Assembly: GCF_024746835.1 (NCBI RefSeq) | Contig: NZ_CP080531.1 | Coordinates: 3,802,001 to 3,866,000, forward strand | DNA: 64,000 nt | From: Mesorhizobium sp. AR02 | Lineage (GTDB): Bacteria; Pseudomonadota; Alphaproteobacteria; Rhizobiales; Rhizobiaceae | Reading direction: 5' to 3' | Shown here: piece by piece, positions 56,362 to 64,000 of the stretch | Layout: every line of letters starts with the position of its first letter | Position numbering within the stretch: the stretch's first letter is position 1 | The notes under the pieces: generated by a model | The model's database searches: none | What the model was told of the DNA's origin: nothing | Seen by the model: only the letters and a program-made list of their open reading frames with translations | Translations under genes and position numbers: made by a program

Positions 56362-56730
56362 TGCTCACCTCCCGATCTCGCCATCACTTCCTTCACCTTC
56401 GATGAGCGGTCCGGCCGCTGGCTCGTGCGCCGTATCGTCGGCACAAGACGGGAATAGGCCTCGAGCAGATGTTGGGGGCCGGTTCTTGTCGCTTCGAACG
56501 ACACGTGCACGCGCAGCACAGGGCGATCCATGCGTCGGACCATGTGCGCCTCCATCGGCCAGCTCGCAGCTGGGCCGTCGATGGCGCATTAAATCCTGTG
56601 GTGGCTCTGATTCGCCCGCGACAAATCGACTCGCATTCCGACCACAACGAGCCTCAACAAGCTGCCGCTTACGGCTTGGACGCTCGATGCGCACCGACAA
56701 CTCAAAGGCAAACTTGGCAACATTGTACAG
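54708..56730. mobile_element. Serine-recombinase element with terminal inverted repeats
   Basis: A segment of about 2.02 kb bounded by CTGTACAATGTTGC at 54708-54721 and its exact complement at 56717-56730, sitting inside the IS5 transposase gene. It carries only a large serine recombinase gene and a small upstream gene. No clear target duplication was found, as expected for serine recombination. Confidence 0.7.
56358..56555 (-). CDS. Small protein translationally coupled to the serine recombinase
   Basis: A 65-residue frame: MEAHMVRRMDRPVLRVHVSF, then LEAYSRLVPTIRRTSQRPDR, ending at TGA 56358-56360, which overlaps the recombinase ATG (ATGA). The upstream part lies close to the element end. 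It resembles small uncharacterised proteins seen beside rhizobial recombinase genes; a role as accessory factor is speculation. Confidence 0.5.
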   Translation of the reverse strand: MEAHMVRRMDRPVLRVHVSFEATRTGPQHLLEAYSRLVPTIRRTSQRPDRSSKVKEVMARSGGEQ

Positions 56731-57023
56731 CGGTTCACGACCCAGCGGCGGGGCAAGACTTCGAAGCCCTTCTGGTCGTCGGATCGACGGATGATCTCGA
56801 CCACGAAGTCGAGATAGGTGGCTTTGTCCATGAGCTTCAGCCGGTCATAGGCGCCGTCGGCGAACAGATGCTTGACCCAAGGCCAGCGCTTGCGGATACC
56901 ATCCAGGATCGCCTGAGCACCGGCACTGTCGGAGATATCGGCGGTGGTGAGGTTGACCATCAACAGCCGTCCATCCGTATCGACGGCAATGTGTCGCTTG
57001 CGGCCGACGATCTTCTTGCCGGC

Positions 57024-58749
57024 GTAACCGGGGCAGATTACCGGGCAGTCAGGCTTGAGCGGCTTGCCTAACGAGATCCGGGAGCGGCGGAATCGACTCT
57101 TGTGTTGGTATGGCGAGGCGGTCGCCGAGATAGCGGAAGAATGAGACGTCGAGCTTGATGCAGGTCTTCATCAGGCCGAGCAGGACGTCGCGGGCGTTCT
57201 TGCCTGCCTCGCTGACGGTTCCGCCGGAGATCTTGCGCTTGGTGACGAAGGTGCGGATGTCGTTTTCCGAACCATTGGTGTGGAGTGGGATCTCGGGACG
57301 ATCGAGAACGCGCAGGAGTTCATGCTTGCGGCGATGCAGCCTGGCAAGAAGCCGGTCGAGCATGACGTAGCCGGTTCGTCGTCGTTTGAACAGGCGCTCG
57401 AAGCGGGCGCGCAGGGCCGCCGCGTGGCGCGGACAAGGAGCACGCTGGTAGCTCTTGAGGTCGCGATAGAACCACCAGATCAACTGGCGCATGATGTCGA
57501 CGGCCTGACGTTGATCCGGGGTCACGGGTATCAATTTATGGACGAGCCGCTCGGCGTGGACCCAGCACAGAGCATGGTCGCCGATGCGGAACTGGCCGGC
57601 ATCATCGGACACGACCACGGTATCGCCAAGAAAGCCGTGGTCGCGGATCGCTCCCCACATCGCCCCTTCGGTGGCGATCCTGACTGGGTTGGGCTCAACC
57701 GCGAGCTGGTCGAGGCCGAGTGCGGCCAGATGCGCCTGCCATGCGGCGCTGTCGGCAAATGCCTTGTGCGGCGCAGCCGCCAGCCGCGCGATCACCGGAC
57801 CGGCGAGGTTGCGGCCGCGCATATAGGCCAGGGCCTCTTCATTGATGAAGTAATCGCTGTGCCCGGCACGCAGCGTCGCCAGGAACGCCTCCCGTGACTT
57901 CGATCGCCCGGTGCGGAACGCGGTGAAGCGGCGGTCGCCGATCTGGGTGGTGTAGCCGTCCTGGTGGGCGTGGCGCGCCGACGTATCATCGACGGTGATC
58001 CAGGGCGCCGTAGCCAGCCCGGCGCGCAGCACGTCACGGTCCTCCGCCGCGAAGGCCTCCAGGCCCTCCGAAATCAGCCGCACCACCTGGCGCTTCGAAA
58101 TGTCGACCCCGATCCCGGTCAACAACGCCGTCAACCGCTCCGTCGTCACCTGGCCTTGAATGTGACAGGCCAGAATGAAGCGGCGCAGGTTCGCGCCCCA
58201 GCCGCCGATGATCCCCGCCGGCAAGGGCGCCACCATCGTTTCGCCGGTCGGTGTCACCCAGCGCTCGCGGCGATAGCGCACCACCTCGGCCGACAACGCC
58301 AGATCGCGCACCAGGATCGTCTCATACCCCTTGAAGCGAGAGCCCGCAGGAGCGCTCACCGCAACCGTCACCTCGCGGCTCACGCGACCGCCGTCGCGCT
58401 TGGCGCCGCGCCGGCGGCGCTTGCCCTTGCCAGATGTCGGCTGCGTCGCCTTCTCCATGCCCGATGGCTTGGTCGGCTTGACCGGGGGACGCGGCGGCAG
58501 GTCCTTCAGCCGGGCGATCTCATCCTTCAGGGTCTGGTTCTCGGCGCGTAGCGCCTGGTTCTCGATCTCAAGGCTCTCGACCCGGCCTTGAAGACCGCGC
58601 ACTTCGCCGATCAGCGCAGAAACCAGCCCGCGGAGTTCCGCGAGCGACAAGCCTTCAAGCGAATCAGTCGGTGGTAACATCACGCAAAGGGTGAATCACG
58701 AACGCACGCGCCTGCAAACCCCCACCGCCCGGTAATCTGCCCCGGTTAC
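57024..58749. mobile_element. IS66-family (ISBst12 group) element, copy 2
   Basis: A 1726-bp copy of the element at 15270, inverted, with the same 23-bp ends (57024-57046 and 58727-58749) and a 9-bp target repeat CTTGCCGGC at 57015-57023 and 58750-58758. It lies in the IS5 transposase gene between GYDAGK and KIVGRK. Confidence 0.95.
57049..58680 (-). CDS. IS66-family transposase (ISBst12 group), copy 2
   Basis: A 543-residue transposase nearly identical to that at 15339. The visible differences are one extra arginine (FKRRRTGY versus FKRRTGY) and a few substitutions (for example DLKSYQ versus DLQSYQ, RDHGFLG versus RHHGFLG, LAIPTQ versus LGIPTQ). All DDE motifs are kept, so it could be active. 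Alternative start GTG 58683. Confidence 0.93.
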   Translation of the reverse strand: MLPPTDSLEGLSLAELRGLVSALIGEVRGLQGRVESLEIENQALRAENQTLKDEIARLKDLPPRPPVKPTKPSGMEKATQPTSGKGKRRRRGAKRDGGRVSREVTVAVSAPAGSRFKGYETILVRDLALSAEVVRYRRERWVTPTGETMVAPLPAGIIGGWGANLRRFILACHIQGQVTTERLTALLTGIGVDISKRQVVRLISEGLEAFAAEDRDVLRAGLATAPWITVDDTSARHAHQDGYTTQIGDRRFTAFRTGRSKSREAFLATLRAGHSDYFINEEALAYMRGRNLAGPVIARLAAAPHKAFADSAAWQAHLAALGLDQLAVEPNPVRIATEGAMWGAIRDHGFLGDTVVVSDDAGQFRIGDHALCWVHAERLVHKLIPVTPDQRQAVDIMRQLIWWFYRDLKSYQRAPCPRHAAALRARFERLFKRRRTGYVMLDRLLARLHRRKHELLRVLDRPEIPLHTNGSENDIRTFVTKRKISGGTVSEAGKNARDVLLGLMKTCIKLDVSFFRYLGDRLAIPTQESIPPLPDLVRQAAQA

Positions 58750-59440
58750 CTTGCCGGCGTCGTAACCCCTTGTTTCAGCTTGCGGAGCCTTGACCGACTG
58801 GCTGTCGATCACGCCAGCCGTGGGACTGGCCTCGCGCCCAGCTCGCTCGCGATCCAGCATCAGCGCCACGTCGTGGATGGTCTGAAACAGAAAGCGCCTC
58901 GCCAATTCGCGGAACCAGCCGTAGACCGTCTGCCAGGGTCCGAAATGGATCGGCAGCATCCGCCAACCGCAACCGGAGCGGACCAGGTAGCGCACCGCGT
59001 TGACCACCTCCCGGAAATCAACCTCGCGCGGACGCCCGCGACGCCTAGGCTTGGGCATCAGCGGTGCGAACTGCTCCCACTCCTCGTCCGTCAAATCAGA
59101 CGGGTAGCGCTTGGTCTTCTTGGCAATCTGGGCCATCCGGCCACGGCTCTGCTCTGTCCACATCCACAGCTTGAATCATAACCCAGCCCCAGACGGAACC
59201 CATAGCAAGCCGATTTTCAAAACGGTCTCTTAGCGGGGCTTGATGCGCTCGACATCAAGCTTGTTGGTCCCCGCGACCGCTCTAATCGCGCACCGTATAT
59301 CTACGTTGCCGCGCTTCCCAGCCGATGAATGGATCAACTACGTCGCCTCCAAAAGGATGTACGTGGCGCGCCCGAGTGCGATGGCATTCGCATCTCGCTT
59401 GGCATGTTCAACACCGTCACTCCCCCTCTGGCGCCCGATT

Positions 59441-59749
59441 CCGACTCCGCATCAAGGGTGCTGGGGAACAATCGCCGCAGAGACCGCCTTTTTCGCAACA
59501 CGCCACGTGTTTCTCAATTATCGGAACAACTCATACAAAAAGATTAAGAATAGTTTAGACAAACCTACACCCTGTGTGCGAACTTTCCTTCGGTTCAGTA
59601 ACGAACGCTATCGATCCGCCTCGGGTTCTTTTGAGAGCAGTTTGGGGGAGGATAGGTGTCCAGACATGACTGCGTTCAATCCAGAAAAACGGTTAGCTTA
59701 GCCGGCATTCGCGAAAGCCCCGCAGTACTGGGACCCATGAAAATAGTTT
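59441..59749. other. Intergenic stretch after the broken aminotransferase
   Basis: No supported gene. The region leads to a palindrome and the M19 dipeptidase gene. Confidence 0.35.
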
Positions 59750-59769
59750 CGTCGTCCGAACGGACGACG
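59750..59769. promoter_or_regulatory. 20-bp inverted repeat upstream of M19 dipeptidase
   Basis: CGTCGTCCGAACGGACGACG: two 9-bp arms around AA, ending 59 bp before the dipeptidase start at 59829. It has the form of a repressor or activator operator. The regulator is unknown. Confidence 0.5.
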
Positions 59770-59828
59770 TGATCAGTCAGATCAACGCGGTCGCGTCGCC
59801 GCGACCTGATCAATCAAAGGATGCCCTG

Positions 59829-60908
59829 ATGCCTGATTCCGGCATTGTTCTCGTATTCGACGGCCATAATGATTTACTGCTCCGCCTCTATCGCCGTGGC
59901 GGGCCGGATGCTGCGCGCTCGTTCATTGAAGGAGATGGCAAGGGGCATCTCGATTTGCCGCGCATGAAGGAAGGCGGGATGGCGGGCGGGTTCTTCGCCA
60001 TCTTCGCGCCAGCTATCGAGCACGCACGGTATAAGGCGGAAGCCGAGGCGCTCTACGCCGGCGAGACCTACGATGTACCATTGCCGCCCAGCGTGCCGTG
60101 CAATGTCGCGCAGGCGGCGACGCTGAACATGGCCTCCAGGCTGTTTGCCATCGAGCGCGAGAGCGACGGCCAGTTCAAGATCGTGCGCAACGCGGCTGAA
60201 CTCGACCGGTGCATCGCTGATGGCATTGTCGCGGCGATTCTGCACATTGAGGGGGCCGAAGCCATCGATCCGGACTTCCACCTGCTGGAAGTGCTGCACC
60301 AGGCGGGGCTGCGATCACTTGGGCCGGTCTGGAGCCGTCCGAACATCTTCGGCAACGGCGTGCCGTCCCGTTTTCCGAGCACCGGCGATACTGGTGATGG
60401 ACTGACTGAGCATGGCATCCGTCTCGTCAAGGAATGCAATGCGCGCAGGATCATGATCGACCTGTCGCATCTCAACGAGAAGGGCTTTTGGGACGTGGCG
60501 CGTCTCTCCGACGCGCCGCTGGTTGCGACGCATTCGAACGTCCATGCCATCAGCCCGCATTCGCGCAATCTCACCGACACGCAGCTTGCCGCCATCCGGG
60601 AGACCGGGGGCATGGTCGGGGTGGCCTACGCCGGGAGCTTCATCCGGCCCGATGGGCGTGTTGGGGCCGATCCGCCGCTCGATATGCTCATCGACCATAT
60701 CGCCTATCTCGTTGACAAGCTCGGCGACGACAAGGTCGGCATGGGCTCGGATTTCGACGGGGCGACGGTACCGACCGGGATCGGCAACGCCGCGGGGTTG
60801 CAGAATCTGGTCGAAGCCATGCGTCTGCGCGGTTTCGACGAGCCGACGCTCGAGAAGATCTGCCACGGCAATTGGTTGCGCGTTCTCGCCAAGACTTGGG
60901 GCGGGTAA
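59829..60908 (+). CDS. Membrane-dipeptidase family (M19) peptidase
   Basis: A 359-residue M19 (renal dipeptidase-like) zinc enzyme that cleaves dipeptides, often with D-residues. Motifs: VFDGHNDLLLRLYRRGG (first metal His and Asp), AAILHIEGAEAIDPDFHLLE (bridging Glu region), IMIDLSHLNEKGFWDVA, PLVATHSNVHAISPHSRNLT (His residues) and VGMGSDFDGATVPTGIG. It has no signal peptide, so it is likely cytoplasmic. ATG 59829 is chosen, with AAAGGA upstream; the frame opens at 59769. A peptide-binding protein gene follows, so imported dipeptides may be its substrates. Confidence 0.92.
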   Translation: MPDSGIVLVFDGHNDLLLRLYRRGGPDAARSFIEGDGKGHLDLPRMKEGGMAGGFFAIFAPAIEHARYKAEAEALYAGETYDVPLPPSVPCNVAQAATLNMASRLFAIERESDGQFKIVRNAAELDRCIADGIVAAILHIEGAEAIDPDFHLLEVLHQAGLRSLGPVWSRPNIFGNGVPSRFPSTGDTGDGLTEHGIRLVKECNARRIMIDLSHLNEKGFWDVARLSDAPLVATHSNVHAISPHSRNLTDTQLAAIRETGGMVGVAYAGSFIRPDGRVGADPPLDMLIDHIAYLVDKLGDDKVGMGSDFDGATVPTGIGNAAGLQNLVEAMRLRGFDEPTLEKICHGNWLRVLAKTWGG

Positions 60909-60960
60909 GAAAAGGCGACATTTCCCGGGCTTGACCCTGGATCCAGCCCGCCAGCTCTAC
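60893..60960. repeat. Dispersed repeat, copy 1 (overlaps dipeptidase 3' end)
   Basis: About 68 bp, including the last codons of the dipeptidase and a CCCGGGCTTGACCCTGGATC block, repeated in degenerate form at 62960-63025. The block resembles a common alphaproteobacterial intergenic repeat. Confidence 0.6.
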
Positions 60961-61219
60961 CGGCAGGACCTATTACCAGTGAAGGAAAGGAAGAAAGATC
61001 AAGTCTGTGCTGCGTGCTTCCAGTAACGACGCGAGCCTACCCGGAGGCACCGAAGATGGACAACTGGTGGGTATTCAGAGCGTCAGCAAAGCCTCGTGAT
61101 CACTTCAAGCCTTGCCGCTTCAGAGCATAGATAGATAGCCTTGCGCGGACAAGCAGCCGCAACTTGCCCTCAGATGAATACCACCCAACATTAAACTAAC
61201 GAAGAAAGGGAACTGAATT
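60961..61219. other. Intergenic region before the second binding protein
   Basis: Expected to hold its promoter; GAAAGGGAA precedes the start codon. Nothing else identified. Confidence 0.35.
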
Positions 61220-62827
61220 ATGACGGTCTCTCGACGCGACTTCATGAAGACGGGCGTAGCGGCTGGAGCAGCTGTATCCATGCCGTCGGTGCTGCGGGCG
61301 CAGACGACACCAATCGCCGCGCGGACGGTCCACATGGCGTGGGGCACTGAGCTCAAGGTCTTTGACCCGATCTGGACGACGGATGGCGCAACCCAACGCC
61401 ACGGTGCAGCCATTTTCGACACGCTGTTCTCGCTCGATTCCAAGTTCATACCGCAGCCGCAAATGGTCGGGAACTGGGGTGTTTCTGACGACAAGAAGAC
61501 CTACACGTTCGAGCTCCGGGATGGCTTAGGCTGGCACGATGGCACCCCCGTCACCGCGGTGGACTGTGTCGCCTCGATCCGTCGCTGGGGCCAGGTGGCG
61601 CCCGGCGGACAACTGATCATGGAGCGCGCCAGGGATATCTCGAAGAAAGACGGCAAGACTTTCGTGATCGCGCTCAAGGAGCCACTGGGGTCTCTAATTA
61701 ATATCCTCGGAGACGTTTCGGCGCCGGGCCTTTTCATCATGCGCGAGAAAGACGCAGATCGTCCCGCTACCGAACAGGTAACGTCAAATATCGGATCGGG
61801 ACCGTTCAAGTTCAACCAAGCTTTTGCCAATCCGGGCGCAAGCTTCACCTACGACCGGAATGAACAATATGTACCGCGCAAGGAAACACCTGACGGATTG
61901 GCCGGCGGCAAGGTTGTCAAGGTCGATCGTGTCACTTGGGACAATATCGCCGATCAGCAGACTGCTGTCGCAGCCTTGCAAGCGGGTGAGATTGATTTCG
62001 TTCAGTCACCGCCCGTCGAACTTCTCGCAGTGATCGAGAGTGATGCCAACCTCGCACTCGAAGCTATTCTGAATCCGATGGGCGTAGACTACATCATGCG
62101 CATGAACTGTCTGCAGAAGCCATTCGACAACGTGAAAGCGCGTCAGGCGATGCTTTACCTTGTCGATCAGGAGGCGATGATGCAAATCGCTGTCGGCAAC
62201 GCAAAATACACCCACTCCGTGACTTCGCTGTTTGGATTTCGGACGCTCGTTACGAACGACGAAAATACGGGATGGTTCAAGAAGGGCGGCGACCCGGAAA
62301 AAGCAAAGCAACTCTTCAAGGAGGCCGGATATGCCGGCGAGAAGGTCGTCATTCTTCAAGCCACCAATGTACCAGAGTACAGCAACGCGTCGCAGCTTCT
62401 GGCGGCGACGCTCCGGAAGATCGGGGTCAATGCCGAGCTCGCGCCGAGCGACTGGGGCGGGATCGCCACGCGTCGCGCGAACAAGGGCCCCGTTGAGAAC
62501 GGCGGCTGGAGCATGTTCATGACAAGCAATAACGATTACGATTTCGGCAATCCGCTCGGCACACCATTCCTCCTCGCGAATGGCGACAAGGGCTGGTACG
62601 GTTGGCCAAAGAACGATGAATATGAGACTCTCCGGGCCAAGTGGGCAGATGTCGCAACGCTCGAAGAGCGCAAGGCCCTGGCCCGTAAGATGCAAGGAAT
62701 CTGGTGGGACTTCGTCGGCGACATTAGGCTGGGTCAGTCCACTACGCTCAACGCGCGCCGCAAGACGCTGACCGGCCTCATCTGCATGCCGCAGATTCTC
62801 CCGATGTGGAACATGCGGAAGATCTGA
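61220..62827 (+). CDS. Peptide ABC transporter substrate-binding protein (family 5)
   Basis: A 535-residue SBP_bac_5 protein with an excellent Tat signal, MTVSRRDFMKTGVAAGAAVS then SMPSVLRAQ (SRRDFMK motif, cleavage after about residue 29). Mature features include HMAWGTELKVFDPIWTTDGA, YTFELRDGLGWHDGTPVTAV and AMLYLVDQEAMMQIAVGNAK. It would deliver peptides or similar solutes to an importer, but the only permease sequence following it is a fragment, so it may now be an orphan or borrow another importer such as the one at 23991-27895. Confidence 0.93.
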   Translation: MTVSRRDFMKTGVAAGAAVSMPSVLRAQTTPIAARTVHMAWGTELKVFDPIWTTDGATQRHGAAIFDTLFSLDSKFIPQPQMVGNWGVSDDKKTYTFELRDGLGWHDGTPVTAVDCVASIRRWGQVAPGGQLIMERARDISKKDGKTFVIALKEPLGSLINILGDVSAPGLFIMREKDADRPATEQVTSNIGSGPFKFNQAFANPGASFTYDRNEQYVPRKETPDGLAGGKVVKVDRVTWDNIADQQTAVAALQAGEIDFVQSPPVELLAVIESDANLALEAILNPMGVDYIMRMNCLQKPFDNVKARQAMLYLVDQEAMMQIAVGNAKYTHSVTSLFGFRTLVTNDENTGWFKKGGDPEKAKQLFKEAGYAGEKVVILQATNVPEYSNASQLLAATLRKIGVNAELAPSDWGGIATRRANKGPVENGGWSMFMTSNNDYDFGNPLGTPFLLANGDKGWYGWPKNDEYETLRAKWADVATLEERKALARKMQGIWWDFVGDIRLGQSTTLNARRKTLTGLICMPQILPMWNMRKI

Positions 62828-62829
62828 CG

Positions 62830-62961
62830 TTGATTAGCTATATCCTTCGCAGGATGGTCGGGGCATTCATCTTCCTGCTTGTTAGATTGGCGCCGGGCGA
62901 TCCAGCCGCCATCATCGCTGGCCCAACTGCCACAGAAGCAACGATTGCTGGAATTCGAAGA
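62830..62961 (+). pseudogene. Peptide permease (DppB type), N-terminal fragment
   Basis: From TTG 62830: LISYILRRMVGAFIFLLVRL, then APGDPAAIIAG and TATEATIAGIR. The first helix of DppB is abnormally short, as if about 15 residues were deleted between VGA and FIFLLVRL. It is broken at about 62961 by the dispersed repeat. The natural partner of the binding protein is therefore lost. Confidence 0.8.
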
Positions 62962-63025
62962 CCTGGGGCGGGTAGAAAGGCGACGTGTCCCAGGCTTGAC
63001 CAGGGACCCAACCCGCCAGCTCTAC
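62960..63025. repeat. Dispersed repeat, copy 2
   Basis: A degenerate copy of 60893-60960, including ACCTGGGGCGGGTAG, which corresponds to the last codons of the dipeptidase. It breaks the permease fragment. Confidence 0.6.
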
Positions 63026-63419
63026 TAGGCCCCTGATCAAGCCCGGGGCCACGGCAGGGACTAAATCACCCCAACATGCCGCGGCCTACGGCCCGCGTGC
63101 CGTCCATTGGCGTTGCGCGACGGGTTCTGCCGGGCACCTTCGTGGCCATGGGCCGGCCGGTTGTCGCCGGCGGCGTTGCCCAATGGCTCGACGTCTTCTT
63201 TCCGTGCCAATGGCCAATGGCGGGAGCGACCGTCTGTTCGGCGGTGCTCGCCACCATAGTTGCCCTGCCTGCGGATTCCAGGAATTAGCCGGACAGGCTT
63301 TCCGGTAATCTCCGGACGTGTCCGGCTTCAGCTCGTCCGGCATCACCTGAATACGCACCAGAAAAGACTCGATCTTATCATCGGGTATCGAATATTCGAC
63401 TTTAGCAACGATGGGACTA
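63026..63419. other. Intergenic debris
   Basis: No recognised gene. A rightward open stretch at 63076-63288 has no family feature. Confidence 0.35.
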
Positions 63420-63596
63420 GAGGGGGTAACGGGCCTCTGGCGCCGCCGCCAGACTTTCGGTTGAGGCGGTCGTCCCTCACAATGATGGTGTGACGTGGTT
63501 GATGGGGAGGGCAAGACCGTGCGGGAAGCGAAGGTGGCGAGCGAGCCGGAGGCGCTGATCGACTGGTTTGCGGCGCCAGAGGCCCGTTACCCCATC
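63420..63596. mobile_element. MITE-like element of 177 bp
   Basis: Two 25-bp inverted ends, differing at one position (63420-63444 and 63572-63596, starting GAGGGGGTAACGGGCC and GATGGGGTAACGGGCC on opposite strands), flanked by TA inside CTAG on both sides (63417-63420 and 63596-63599). The form and TA duplication suggest a non-autonomous IS630/Tc1-like element. The interior contains a short IS110-like coding fragment (GKTVREAKVASEPEALIDWF). Confidence 0.6.
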
Positions 63597-63667
63597 TAGT
63601 GGATTGATCGAGACAAAAGAGTCCGATGTTGGATTCCCATCGGTTTTCGCATGTGCGACGATCGGGC

Positions 63668-64000
63668 ATGCGCACCGGTATTACATTTGACGTCACTGCC
63701 GCCGACAGGATCCGGCTCGAAGCCATCGTGGCAAAGCACGGTTCGCCGCAGAAGCATGCGTGGCGGGCGAAGATCATTCTGATGAGCGATGACGGCTTGG
63801 GAACTGTGGCCATTATGGAGGCTACCGGCAAATCGAAGACCTGCGTGTGGCGATGGCAGGAGCGTTTTATGGCCGAAGGCGTGGATGGGCTTTTGCGCGA
63901 CAAGAGCCGCCCGCCAGGCATTGCGCCACTCGATCCCGAACTGGTCGATCAGGTGATCACGCTGACGCTGGAAACGCCCAAGCAAGAGGCCACACACTGG
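63668..64000 (+). CDS. IS630-family transposase, 5' part (runs off the window)
   Basis: From ATG 63668: MRTGITFDVTAADRIRLEAI, HAWRAKIILMSDDGLGTVAI and GKSKTCVWRWQERFMAEGVD, then DKSRPPGIAPLDPELVDQVI. This is the HTH portion of an IS630 subgroup whose C-terminal tail also occurs as a remnant at 30717-30802. 111 codons are visible without a stop; the DDE domain lies beyond the end. Confidence 0.9.
   Translation, partial: MRTGITFDVTAADRIRLEAIVAKHGSPQKHAWRAKIILMSDDGLGTVAIMEATGKSKTCVWRWQERFMAEGVDGLLRDKSRPPGIAPLDPELVDQVITLTLETPKQEATHW

Larger units (their letters stand above)
54567..59163 (-). pseudogene. IS5-family (IS427 group) transposase in three pieces
   Basis: Piece 1 (59163 to 58750): KRYPSDLTDEEWEQFAPLMP, GCGWRMLPIHFGPWQTVYGW and AGVIDSQSVKAPQAETRGYD. 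Piece 2 (57023 to about 56731): KKIVGRKRHIAVDTDGRLLM, VKHLFADGAYDRLKL, ending PRRWVV. Piece 3 (about 54707 to 54567): [40 protein letters not shown] and a stop. Together they form one transposase of about 270 codons. The first break is an ISBst12 insertion with 9-bp repeats, the second the serine-recombinase element. Confidence 0.9.
54551..59229. mobile_element. IS5-family element carrying two further insertions
   Basis: Inverted ends GAGTCCGTTTTGAAAATC (54551-54568) and a one-mismatch partner at 59212-59229, flanked by TTA at 54548-54550 and 59230-59232. Between them lie a complete ISBst12 element and a serine-recombinase element, both inside the IS5 transposase gene. Confidence 0.85.
54415..59440 (+). 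pseudogene. Class-V aminotransferase, C-terminal part, interrupted
   Basis: The left piece (54415-54550) reads [20 protein letters not shown], with a stop at 54516, and CFGLGDRL. The right piece (59233-59440) reads GLDALDIKLVGPRDRSNRAP and YIYVAALP, then a one-base shift and DEWINY. Both parallel residues 264-350 of the enzyme at 48229. The nested IS5 element at 54551-59229 separates them, so this is a dead second copy. Confidence 0.85.

Noticed and set aside
55147..56457. Rightward 436-codon frame opposite the serine recombinase
   Set aside because: The minus-strand recombinase has clear resolvase, recombinase and zinc-ribbon motifs; the plus frame has none.
15270..58749. A composite transposon mobilised by the two ISBst12 copies
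   Set aside because: Each copy has its own separate 9-bp target repeats, so they inserted independently; the 40-kb block is not flanked by one common duplication.

Overview
The window looks like an accessory replicon or genomic island of an alphaproteobacterium of the order Rhizobiales, most like Mesorhizobium or a relative. That is inferred from protein resemblance (Aap-type amino-acid importer, GlcG/HbpS-type protein, IS66-ISBst12, IS701, IS630, IS5 and IS110 elements typical of rhizobia), moderately high GC with AT-richer patches, and a very high load of insertion sequences and gene fragments. No tRNA, rRNA, CRISPR array, replication, conjugation, nod or nif genes were seen.

Region 1 (1-9.5 kb) is mostly mobile DNA: an IS256 remnant, an orphan Lrp/AsnC regulator, a complete IS5-family element with 15-bp ends, a GNAT acetyltransferase, a frameshifted IS110 transposase, and an IS701 transposase gene split by an IS630 element. 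Region 2 (8-20.3 kb) concerns amino acids: a frameshifted M20 amidohydrolase divergent from a second Lrp regulator, a fold-type IV aminotransferase resembling (R)-selective amine transaminases, glycine C-acetyltransferase (kbl), and a leftward operon (D-amino-acid dehydrogenase, GlcG/HbpS-like, M24 peptidase) behind a tandem glycine riboswitch. The dehydrogenase is cut by an IS66/ISBst12 element with 9-bp flanking repeats. A prolyl-oligopeptidase follows.

Region 3 (20.4-34.7 kb) holds two related ATP-grasp ligases, a complete oligopeptide ABC importer (Tat-exported binding protein, two permeases, two ATPases), a CapA-like protein, and decayed copies of neighbouring genes: a duplicated dppF tail, an amidase in pieces, a DUF2384 antitoxin remnant and several transposase remnants. 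The combination of peptidase, ligases and peptide importer is the best candidate here for an uncharacterised peptide-processing system. Region 4 (34.7-47.4 kb) is an amino-acid amide and peptide catabolic block: an amidohydrolase, an Aap-type importer, asparaginase, an M20 dipeptidase, a second amidohydrolase and an IclR regulator.

Region 5 (48.2-54.3 kb) runs rightward: class-V aminotransferase, aspartate ammonia-lyase, glutathione-dependent formaldehyde dehydrogenase, Gfa, ornithine cyclodeaminase. Asparagine and aspartate can be taken to fumarate and ammonia and ornithine to proline, while the Adh-Gfa pair suggests formaldehyde is released nearby. Region 6 (54.4-59.4 kb) is a nest: a broken second class-V aminotransferase contains an IS5 element, which contains both a serine-recombinase element with terminal inverted repeats and a second ISBst12 copy inverted relative to the first. 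Region 7 (59.8-64 kb) has an M19 dipeptidase, a second Tat-exported peptide-binding protein with a truncated permease, a 177-bp MITE-like element and the start of an IS630 transposase that runs off the window.

Overall the DNA encodes import and breakdown of peptides and amino acids (glycine, asparagine, aspartate, ornithine, D-amino acids), heavily rearranged by transposition. Functions are assigned from motifs and remembered family resemblance; no database search was run.
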